This document shows, piece by piece, positions 1 to 4,737 of a stretch of DNA of 5,699 nt (its first letter is position 1; the number at the start of each line of letters is the position of its first letter). The stretch is from an uncultured Eubacteriaceae bacterium. GTDB taxonomy: Bacteria > Bacillota > Clostridia > Lachnospirales > Lachnospiraceae. Both the position numbers and the translations under genes were made by a program. The notes beneath the pieces were generated by a model. The model saw only the letters and a program-made list of their open reading frames with translations. It did not search any database and was not told the DNA's origin. The DNA is taken from assembly GCA_945938055.1 (NCBI GenBank), contig CAMEUH010000172.1, positions 1 to 5,699 of the forward strand. Reading direction: 5' to 3'.

Positions 1-54
1 GTCCTGTGAAAAAGAAACTGTAATAAGAAATAGTGCAAGGATTAAGGCTTTCAT
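1..54 (-). CDS. N-terminus of an exported protein (partial, runs off the window)
   Basis: On the minus strand an ATG at 54-52 opens 18 codons that stay open to the window edge, reading MKALILALFLITVSFSQD. This looks like a secretion signal: one Lys near the start, a hydrophobic run of about 13 residues, and a small-residue S-F-S that could precede a cleavage point. A GGGAGG ribosome site lies 12 bases upstream (67-72) and a TATAAT box further upstream, so start, leader and promoter agree. The gene is transcribed divergently from padR and shares a 162-bp intergenic region with it. No cysteine lipobox is visible in the part seen. The product's function cannot be told from 18 codons. A chance open stretch this short is possible, but the combination of ribosome site and signal-peptide-like sequence argues against it. 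Confidence 0.5.
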   Translation of the reverse strand, partial: MKALILALFLITVSFSQD

Positions 55-66
55 GCTGTATATTAA

Positions 67-106
67 CCTCCCAAGTGCGAGTTTGTTTCATTCACTCTCT
101 ATTATA
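67..106 (-). promoter_or_regulatory. -10 box and ribosome site of the leftward exported-protein gene
   Basis: Read on the minus strand, a perfect TATAAT lies at 106-101 and a GGGAGG Shine-Dalgarno sequence at 72-67. They would give a leader of about 40 bases before the ATG at 54. A matching -35 hexamer 16-18 bases further upstream is not convincing; the nearby TTGATA is too close to the -10 box. Confidence 0.4.
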
Positions 107-147
107 ATCTTTTTTTATCAAAATGCCATATCTATCCCTGAAATGAC

Positions 148-176
148 TTGATTTATTTATATAATAGTATTATTAT
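148..176 (+). promoter_or_regulatory. Probable padR operon promoter
   Basis: TTGATT (148-153) and TATTAT (171-176) are separated by 17 bases, a good fit to a vegetative sigma-A promoter. A perfect TATAAT also sits at 160-165 but has no good -35 partner. Both candidate -10 boxes fall inside or against the paired palindromes described separately, so a protein bound there would block RNA polymerase. Confidence 0.5.
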
Positions 177-192
177 ATATTTAGTAATACTA
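162..192. promoter_or_regulatory. Paired 11-bp palindromes, candidate PadR operator
   Basis: Two 5-1-5 palindromes, TAATA-G-TATTA (162-172) and TAGTA-A-TACTA (182-192), match each other at 8 of 11 positions. Their centres (167 and 187) are exactly 20 bp apart, about two helical turns. The outer parts also form a perfect 8-bp inverted repeat, TAGTATTA (165-172) and TAATACTA (185-192). The array covers the padR promoter's -10 region. PadR proteins are dimeric winged-helix repressors that usually control their own operon, so autoregulation is the natural reading. The sequence is not the ATGT-N8-ACAT type described for some PadR proteins, so the assignment is inferred from position and symmetry. 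Confidence 0.5.
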
Positions 193-205
193 AATACTTT
201 AATAC

Positions 206-212
206 GGAGGTG
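206..212 (+). promoter_or_regulatory. Ribosome site fixing the padR start
   Basis: GGAGGTG lies 4 bases before the ATG at 217 (8 bases if spacing is counted from the end of GGAG). It selects this ATG over the in-frame TTG at 148, which has no ribosome site and lies on the promoter's -35 box. Confidence 0.75.
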
Positions 213-216
213 CGCA

Positions 217-552
217 ATGAGTGAAAAATATGTACGTCAGATGAAAAAAGGCGTACTGGATATGCTTGTGCTAAAACTGTTGTCGGACCAGCCAAAGTAT
301 GGCTATCAGCTCATTAGTGAACTAGAGGCAGAAAGTGGAGGCGTGTTTTGCTTAAAGGAGGGAACGCTTTATCCGATTCTTTACCGTCTTGAGGAAGACG
401 GACTGGTAAAAGCAACCTGGAGTGAACCGGAAGAAAGACAGGTTCCCAGAAAGTATTATCTCATTACCGATGAGGGAAGGAAGATGCTTCAGGAAATAAA
501 GCATATCTGGAATGATATTTCAAAAGGCGTAAACAGAATTATGGAACAATAG
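217..552 (+). CDS. PadR family transcriptional repressor
   Basis: A 111-residue cytoplasmic DNA-binding protein of the PadR family, subfamily-1 size (about 105-115 residues). Seen in the sequence: an N-terminal helix with KKGVLDMLVLKLLS (10-23), the turn YGYQLISEL (28-36), and the recognition-helix and wing signature EGTLYPILYRLEEDGLV (48-64). The wing ends in PRKYYLITDEGRKML (77-91), and one amphipathic helix follows (about 89-109) that would form the dimer interface. The strong GGAGGTG site supports the start at 217; an upstream TTG would add 23 hydrophobic residues made from promoter DNA. The stop lies 25 bases before the HAAS-like membrane gene, whose GGAGG site falls in the gap, so the two form one operon. 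PadR genes are very often paired with HAAS or DUF1700-type membrane proteins in Firmicutes. Self-repression through the palindromes at 162-192 is likely. The inducing signal is unknown. Confidence 0.93.
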   Translation: MSEKYVRQMKKGVLDMLVLKLLSDQPKYGYQLISELEAESGGVFCLKEGTLYPILYRLEEDGLVKATWSEPEERQVPRKYYLITDEGRKMLQEIKHIWNDISKGVNRIMEQ

Positions 553-577
553 CAATTACAAAGCGGAGGAATGAACA

Positions 578-1225
578 ATGACAGTCGAAAAATATGTAAA
601 ACAGATTACCCGAAAGATTCAATGTACGGGAAAAAGGCGTATGGAGATTCAAAAGCAGCTGTTGTCTGATATCGAAAGTGCCATCGAGAATGGAGAAACA
701 CCGGAGAATGTTATGGAACGCATGGGAACAGCAGAAAATGTTGCAGAGGAATTTAATCAGAATCTTTCATATGAAGAAAAAATGAGGTATAAAAAAGCAC
801 GAAGAAGAAAAATATGGATGGCAGTTGTTCTGGCAGCAGTGCTTCTTGGTCTGCTTATTTACTGGTTTGTGCCAAAGACGGTGCAGATGGGAGAAAGTGG
901 TTTTTTCAATGAACAGGAAGTAAGTGAAATGACCAATAAAGTCATTGATGCTCTGGATGATGAAAATTACGAGGAACTGAAGGAGTATTTCTCGGAGGAA
1001 CTTAAGGAAGTACTTGGCGTGGCTGACCTTGAAGAAGCCAAGGCTTCCATTAGCAAAAACTGGGGCAGCAGGATTTCCATAGGAAGTATTTATATGCAGG
1101 AAATGCGCCGGAGCAGAATTTATATGGCAATTGTTCAGGTAAGTGTGGCATATGAAAATGTCACGGTTATCTATACATTTTCATATAATGAGGATATGGA
1201 GCTGGTGGGATTGTATATGAGATAG
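578..1225 (+). CDS. HAAS-like / DUF3887-like single-pass membrane protein
   Basis: A 215-residue protein, probably the membrane partner of the PadR regulator. Residues 1-65 are helical and charged (YVKQITRKI, RMEIQKQLLSDIESAIE, TPENVMERMGTAENVAEEFN). This matches the HAAS / DUF1700-type pattern of an alpha-helical cytoplasmic domain with a 'multiplier of GxPEE' helix that accompanies PadR genes. A basic stretch (70-79) precedes one membrane helix (about 80-98), giving N-in, C-out topology. Residues 112-213 fit the DUF3887 type: a helix pair around 'MTNKVIDALDDENYEELKEYFSEEL', then strands with 'NWGSRISIGSIYMQE' and 'YMAIVQVSVAYENVTVIYTFSYNEDMELVGLYM'. That is an NTF2-like or cystatin-like fold likely to bind something outside the membrane. 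GGAGG (565-569) is 8 bases before the ATG. No terminator hairpin follows, and the next promoter begins 19 bases after the stop. The biochemical role is unknown; a sensor or anti-regulator that modulates PadR is inference. Confidence 0.72.
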   Translation: MTVEKYVKQITRKIQCTGKRRMEIQKQLLSDIESAIENGETPENVMERMGTAENVAEEFNQNLSYEEKMRYKKARRRKIWMAVVLAAVLLGLLIYWFVPKTVQMGESGFFNEQEVSEMTNKVIDALDDENYEELKEYFSEELKEVLGVADLEEAKASISKNWGSRISIGSIYMQEMRRSRIYMAIVQVSVAYENVTVIYTFSYNEDMELVGLYMR

Positions 1226-1244
1226 AAATAAATTTATAATATTA

Positions 1245-1273
1245 TTGACAATAAGGTTTAACGGCATTAAACT
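1245..1273 (+). promoter_or_regulatory. Promoter of the BlaI/M56 operon
   Basis: A consensus -35 box TTGACA (1245-1250) is followed after exactly 17 bases by TAAACT (1268-1273), which matches TATAAT at 4 of 6 positions. An A/T-rich stretch with a 10-bp palindrome ATAATATTAT (1236-1245) abuts the -35 box and could act as an UP element. Expected transcription start is near 1280, between the two operators, giving a leader of about 64 bases. The spacer and -10 box lie within operator 1, so repression by steric block is expected. Confidence 0.75.
1255..1273. promoter_or_regulatory. Operator 1 for the BlaI-type repressor
   Basis: GGTTTAA-N5-TTAAACT, a 19-bp dyad with one mismatch in the 7-bp arms. 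It covers the second part of the promoter spacer and the whole -10 box. Its centre is 30 bp from that of operator 2, about three helical turns, so two repressor dimers could sit on the same face of DNA. Confidence 0.7.
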
Positions 1274-1284
1274 AATAAAAAAGA

Positions 1285-1303
1285 GGTTTAATACTGTTAA
1301 ACC
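1285..1303. promoter_or_regulatory. Operator 2 for the BlaI-type repressor
   Basis: GGTTTAA-N5-TTAAACC, a perfect 7-bp-arm dyad with the same 5-bp spacing as operator 1, just downstream of the expected transcription start. The outer half-sites of the two operators also form a perfect 14-bp inverted repeat (1249-1262 against 1296-1309), showing that conservation extends into the flanking CAATAA / TTATTG. The classical BlaI/MecI/CopY core is TACA-N-TGTA-like; this one is different. Confidence 0.72.
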
Positions 1304-1331
1304 TTATTGCGTTACTAGAAAAGAAACACAT

Positions 1332-1337
1332 AAGGAG
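1332..1337 (+). promoter_or_regulatory. Ribosome site fixing the BlaI-type start
   Basis: AAGGAG lies 6 bases before the ATG at 1344. This rules out the in-frame TTG at 1245, which is part of the -35 box and would translate both operators. Confidence 0.75.
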
Positions 1338-1343
1338 ACTGTC

Positions 1344-1712
1344 ATGGAAGAATATAAGCTTGGAATTATGGAAATGCGTTTCGCACAGCTTATCTGGGAC
1401 AATGAACCGGTTTCATCGGGTGAACTGGTAAAACGGTGTGAGAAAGAATTTGAATGGAAGAAATCAACGACCTATACCATGCTTCGGCGGTTATGTCAGA
1501 GAGGGATTTTTCAAAATGAGGATGGTACAGTGACGGCACTGATGTCACGGCAGGAATTTGATGCTTTGCAGAGTGAGAAGTTTATTGAGGAGAAATTTTC
1601 CGGTTCATTGCCACGTTTTTTAGCTGCATTTACCATGCACAATAAACTATCAGATAAGGATATAAAGGAACTTACAAGACTTATTGAAGAGAGCAGGAGG
1701 GAAGGTTTATGA
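1344..1712 (+). CDS. BlaI/MecI/CopY family transcriptional repressor
   Basis: A 122-residue repressor, close to the 120-130 usual for the family. Residues 5-65 form the winged helix: LGIMEMRFAQLIWDNEP (helix 1), SSGELVKRCEKEFEWKKSTTYTMLRRLCQRGIF (helices 2 and 3, with the recognition helix at about 40-51) and a wing at NEDGTVTALMS. Residues 70-120 form the helical dimerisation part, ending LSDKDIKELTRLIEESRREGL. In S. aureus BlaI and MecI the membrane protease signal leads to cleavage between Asn101 and Phe102. A gap-free alignment by eye puts Ala95-Phe96 at this place, so the scissile Asn is absent. The stop overlaps the start of the M56 protease gene by 4 bases (ATGA), indicating translational coupling and a fixed protein ratio. 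The protein very likely binds the two 19-bp dyads upstream. Targets beyond its own operon cannot be seen here; no beta-lactamase gene is present. Confidence 0.93.
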   Translation: MEEYKLGIMEMRFAQLIWDNEPVSSGELVKRCEKEFEWKKSTTYTMLRRLCQRGIFQNEDGTVTALMSRQEFDALQSEKFIEEKFSGSLPRFLAAFTMHNKLSDKDIKELTRLIEESRREGL

Positions 1713-3463
1713 TTGAAGCAAATGTCTGGTATACCATATTTCCAAGGTTACTTAACATGAGCATCACGGCATCGGTTGTAATTGTATTTGTGGTGATTGC
1801 ACGGTTCTTTTTAAGAAAGACGCCAAGGATATTTTCTTATGTGCTCTGGGGTGTTGTGCTATTCAGACTGGTTTGTCCTTTTTCTTTTACCACACCGTTC
1901 TCCCTGTTACGTCTGACCAGTCCAAAGTCTGTGGAAAGCAAAACGGTAGTGTATATTCCGGAAGATATTGTGCACATGGAAGAACCGGAAGTTTCATTAC
2001 CGGTGCCGGTGGTCGGAGTAACACTCAGTGAATCCATTAATAAGGCACTTCCCAAAGGCAGCGAGCAGACAGGGGCGGATCCTTTGGAACTTACGGTTTC
2101 CGTTATGACATATGTGTGGATTGTTGGGGTTCTTGTCATGGCAGGTTACAGTATTATTTCTGTCATAAAGATGAAAAAGAGACTGGTTGGTGCCATAAAA
2201 TTAAAGGACAATATCTGGATTGCAGATCATGTGCATACTTCGTTTGTCATGGGAATTTTCCGGCCACGAATCTATCTTTGGTCTGGTCTTTCCCCAAAAG
2301 AACAGGAATTTGTAATCATGCATGAAAAAATTCATATAAAACGGTGTGACCATCTGGTAAAAATATTTTTCTGGCTGGTATTGACCTTGCACTGGTTTAA
2401 TCCGCTGGTGTGGCTGTCTTATATTTTGTGCATGCAGGACATGGAGATGTCCTGTGATGAAAGTGTCATGAGAAACATGAAAGAGGATGTCAGGGCAGAT
2501 TACTCCGAGTCGCTGCTTTCGCTTGCCACAGGTAAGAAAATCTTTGCAGGCTCCCTTTTATTCTTTGGCGAAGGCGACATAAAATCAAGGATCAAGAATG
2601 TTTTAAATTATAAGAAACCGACAGTATGGGTCATTGCGGCAGGAATCGTTATAGTGGCAGTCCTTGGTATATGTTTTATGGGAAATCCGGCAGTAGATTC
2701 TGACAATACGGAAGATAGCACCAGTAAAGAGGAACGAGGGGAAGAATGGCTCAGGTATCTGGAACAGAAGGTGGCAGAGGATTTAAAATCATATGAGTTT
2801 ATTTTGGATGCCAAAGCCGTTATTACAGAAGGAAATGGGAGAAATCAGGTAACTGTCAGGGTTGTATTGGAAAAGGAAGAAACATTGGATGAGGAACAAA
2901 GGAAGGAACTGGTAAATTATATAAAAATGGCAGTTCCTGATGTTAATGAAAATACAATTCTAATTAGCGTGGCAGAGAAAAATGACTGGGTTTATCCGCA
3001 ATATCCGATTTATGTAAGAACCATGGGACCCGGTTCCATAGGCTGTGAATATGGATATTGTGCCAATGAAGACAGGAATGATGCAGATATTTTAGAAGAT
3101 TTAAGCCAGCTGAATGGCTTTTATTTCAGCAGTAATTACAGGGAGGATGTAGCGTTATTCTATTCGGAAGAACCACAGGAAATTAAGCTGTATCATGCCA
3201 TGGAAGGAAACGGAAACTACGAAGAATATGCATTTGCCGGAGAAGATTATGAATATCCATATGGGGCGGAAAAAGAAAAATATGTCATTCGGGTTCCTGA
3301 AGAATACGGAATGCATTATTTCGTTGCAGTGATTTCATGGGAGGATGGAAGTGAGGATTTATTGTATTTTTCCATGGAAAATAAGTATATTCCGCCTTCT
3401 GATGCAGGTGATAATCAGACTCAGATTACTGAAAATGAAACAGGAACCTATTTTACGGAATAA
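1709..3463 (+). CDS. BlaR1-type M56 zinc metalloprotease with a novel extracytoplasmic tail
   Basis: A 584-residue membrane signal transducer. Membrane helices are visible near 17-35, 42-60, 129-152, 217-241 and 305-325. Residues 61-128 form an outer loop. The cytoplasmic zinc protease domain has VIMHEKIHIKRCD (202-214) with the gluzincin site H205-E206-x-x-H209. It is followed by HWFNPLVW (228-235) and DMEMSCDE (244-251), where E246 is the probable third zinc ligand. The active site is therefore complete. In BlaR1 and MecR1 the last helix is followed by a class-D-like penicillin sensor. Here residues 330-584 have no such domain. Instead there is an acidic linker, an alpha-beta-beta-alpha-beta unit (about 345-425) resembling the FliF/YscJ ring-building motif, and a strand-rich region with many Tyr and Glu (430-560). 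GGAGG (1696-1700) lies 8 bases before the ATG, inside the repressor gene. The expected job is to sense an outside signal and inactivate the BlaI-type repressor. The ligand is unknown, and it is unlikely to be a beta-lactam sensed by acylation. Confidence 0.88.
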   Translation: MIEANVWYTIFPRLLNMSITASVVIVFVVIARFFLRKTPRIFSYVLWGVVLFRLVCPFSFTTPFSLLRLTSPKSVESKTVVYIPEDIVHMEEPEVSLPVPVVGVTLSESINKALPKGSEQTGADPLELTVSVMTYVWIVGVLVMAGYSIISVIKMKKRLVGAIKLKDNIWIADHVHTSFVMGIFRPRIYLWSGLSPKEQEFVIMHEKIHIKRCDHLVKIFFWLVLTLHWFNPLVWLSYILCMQDMEMSCDESVMRNMKEDVRADYSESLLSLATGKKIFAGSLLFFGEGDIKSRIKNVLNYKKPTVWVIAAGIVIVAVLGICFMGNPAVDSDNTEDSTSKEERGEEWLRYLEQKVAEDLKSYEFILDAKAVITEGNGRNQVTVRVVLEKEETLDEEQRKELVNYIKMAVPDVNENTILISVAEKNDWVYPQYPIYVRTMGPGSIGCEYGYCANEDRNDADILEDLSQLNGFYFSSNYREDVALFYSEEPQEIKLYHAMEGNGNYEEYAFAGEDYEYPYGAEKEKYVIRVPEEYGMHYFVAVISWEDGSEDLLYFSMENKYIPPSDAGDNQTQITENETGTYFTE

Positions 3464-4581
3464 ACAATTTCTCCGTTTATAATTGTATAAAGTGTTCTGG
3501 TAAAGGTTTCCATCGGGTTGCCGTTAAAAATAGCAATGTCAGCATCCTTTCCTGCTTCCAGAGAGCCGACACGGTCAGCAACACGGCAGATTTTTGCAGC
3601 ATTGATGGTTATGGCTTTATATCCTTCTTCCATGGACAGCCCCGCACGGACCGAAAGACCGGCACAAAGTGGAAGATACTGGATTAATGCCACAGGATGG
3701 TCTGTGGTGATGGCGGTAAGAATTCCGGCACGATTTAATATGCCACAGGTTTTAAAATTCATGTTACCGACTTCAATTTTATTTTTGGAAGCAAGGTCTG
3801 TGCCCACGATTGCAGGAAAACCGGACTCTTTAATGTATTCGGTAATCAGATGTCCTTCGGTGCAGTGGTCAAGGGTAATGTCGATGTTAAATTCCTTGGC
3901 AATGCGGATGGCTGTGAGGATGTCATCTGCCCTGTGGGCATGTACCTTTAGGGGAATTTCCCTGCGGATGACAGGGAGCATGGCTTCCAGGTCCGCATCA
4001 AATCCATTTTCGGAGTTATAGGAACGTGTTTTTTGCAAGGTTTCACGCAAAAGGGCGGCACTTGCCATACGGGTGGATGGATACCGGTTCTGGTCACCAT
4101 AGTTTACCTTTGGATTTTCACCGAGGGCGGCTTTCATGGCGGCAGGAGCCTTTACAATCATTTCATCAATGCACCGCCCGTGGGTTTTGATAAAAGCAAA
4201 TTGTCCTCCAATTACATTGGAGCTTCCGGGACCGACAAGAACGCCGGTAATACCGGCTGCAATTGCTTCATGGAATGCAGAATCCATGGGATTTACTGCA
4301 TCAATGGCACGTAAGGATGGCGTGACAGGATTGGTACCTTCGTTGCAGTCGTCACCGATGGTACCTTTCTTTTCTTCTGTAATGCCGATATGAGAGTGGG
4401 CATCGATTAGTCCGGGCATGACGATGCTTCCGTTTACATCCAGAACGATTTCGGAGTCATAGGGTTTCTTTAAGTCTTTCATGCTGCCGATTTCGGTAAT
4501 AATTTTCTCCTCTGTGCGGACAAATCCGTTTTCATGTGTGATACCTGCCATTGTGAGGATTTTTCCGTTGCAGATTAACAT
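3448..4581 (-). CDS. Metal-dependent amidohydrolase, imidazolonepropionase-like (substrate unknown)
   Basis: A 377-residue cytoplasmic enzyme of the amidohydrolase superfamily (COG1228 type, related to HutI). An N-terminal beta-sandwich half (1-55) leads into GLIDAHSHIG (57-66) with the metal pair H62 and H64. Further candidates are K212, H214 and H216 in LKVHAH, H239 and H244 in DHCTEGH, and the catalytic D294 in TTDHP. The C-terminal sandwich returns at VGSLEAGKDADIAIFNGNP (338-356) and the ending NGEIVYSVK. GPGSSNVIGGQ (117-127) and ALGENPKVNYG (152-162) suit an uncharacterised Firmicutes branch rather than true HutI, and no hut gene is nearby. The start at 4581 is set by AAAGGAGA (4595-4588); an upstream in-frame ATG at 4677 would add 32 unconserved-looking residues. 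The 3' end overlaps that of the M56 gene by 16 bases. No signal peptide is present, and the natural substrate cannot be inferred from context. Confidence 0.87.
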   Translation of the reverse strand: MLICNGKILTMAGITHENGFVRTEEKIITEIGSMKDLKKPYDSEIVLDVNGSIVMPGLIDAHSHIGITEEKKGTIGDDCNEGTNPVTPSLRAIDAVNPMDSAFHEAIAAGITGVLVGPGSSNVIGGQFAFIKTHGRCIDEMIVKAPAAMKAALGENPKVNYGDQNRYPSTRMASAALLRETLQKTRSYNSENGFDADLEAMLPVIRREIPLKVHAHRADDILTAIRIAKEFNIDITLDHCTEGHLITEYIKESGFPAIVGTDLASKNKIEVGNMNFKTCGILNRAGILTAITTDHPVALIQYLPLCAGLSVRAGLSMEEGYKAITINAAKICRVADRVGSLEAGKDADIAIFNGNPMETFTRTLYTIINGEIVYSVK

Positions 4582-4587
4582 GTAAAG

Positions 4588-4595
4588 TCTCCTTT
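4588..4595 (-). promoter_or_regulatory. Ribosome site fixing the amidohydrolase start
   Basis: On the minus strand AAAGGAGA stands 6 bases before the ATG at 4581. The upstream in-frame ATG at 4677 has no comparable site and lies next to the purE promoter. No convincing promoter for the amidohydrolase was found in the 156-bp divergent region. Confidence 0.75.
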
Positions 4596-4666
4596 CGCTG
4601 GTCGCAGATTGCTTTTTAAGGTTAGTATTGACAGGAAAGAAGGGGGATAAACATGAATTTCCATTC

Positions 4667-4695
4667 TTTACAATCAAATTGCAATATAATATAAT
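4667..4695 (+). promoter_or_regulatory. purE promoter
   Basis: TTTACA (4667-4672), then 17 bases, then a perfect TATAAT (4690-4695). Transcription would start near 4702, giving a leader of about 36 bases before purE. This leader is too short to hold a guanine riboswitch, so control, if any, is by a DNA-binding protein or by growth-dependent initiation. A second overlapping TATAAT at 4685-4690 has no properly spaced -35 box. Confidence 0.7.
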
Positions 4696-4737
4696 AATAG
4701 TCGATGTTATATTTGATTAGCAAAAGGAGATTAAATC

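Noticed and set aside
148..216. N-terminal extension of the PadR protein from a TTG at 148
   Set aside because: The extension is hydrophobic, made from A/T-rich promoter and operator DNA, and has no ribosome site; the ATG at 217 has GGAGGTG.
1245..1343. N-terminal extension of the BlaI-type protein from a TTG at 1245
   Set aside because: That TTG is the start of the TTGACA -35 box, and the stretch contains both operators; the ATG at 1344 has AAGGAG and matches the family's usual N-terminus.
2394..2400. A GGTTTAA half-site inside the M56 gene
   Set aside because: It is a single half-site within conserved coding sequence (HWFNPL) with no TTAAACC partner at the 5-base spacing.
2699..2728. SDN and STSK strings in the M56 protein (residues 331-340), recalling penicillin-binding motifs
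   Set aside because: They lie together in an acidic linker right after the last membrane helix, in the wrong order and spacing, with no KTG box and no surrounding penicillin-binding fold.
3460..3486. Possible terminator between the convergent genes
   Set aside because: Only weak 6-bp A/T-rich inverted repeats (ATAAAC/GTTTAT and ACAATT/AATTGT) are present, overlapping each other, with no G/C stem and no T-run.
3518..4393. Plus-strand open frames opposite the amidohydrolase
   Set aside because: They are antisense shadows of a clearly recognisable enzyme, with low-complexity composition and no ribosome sites or familiar motifs.
4628..4633. TTGACA in the purE upstream region
   Set aside because: No -10-like hexamer follows at 16-18 bases, while TTTACA at 4667 pairs exactly with TATAAT at 4690.
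4582..4677. N-terminal extension of the amidohydrolase to 4677
   Set aside because: The 32 added residues do not look like amidohydrolase sequence and would start inside the purE promoter; the ATG at 4581 has a strong ribosome site and opens with the family's normal MLICNGKIL strand.
4582..4737. Guanine riboswitch ahead of purE
   Set aside because: The expected leader is about 36 bases and lacks the purine-aptamer core and paired loops; a consensus promoter sits where an aptamer would have to be.
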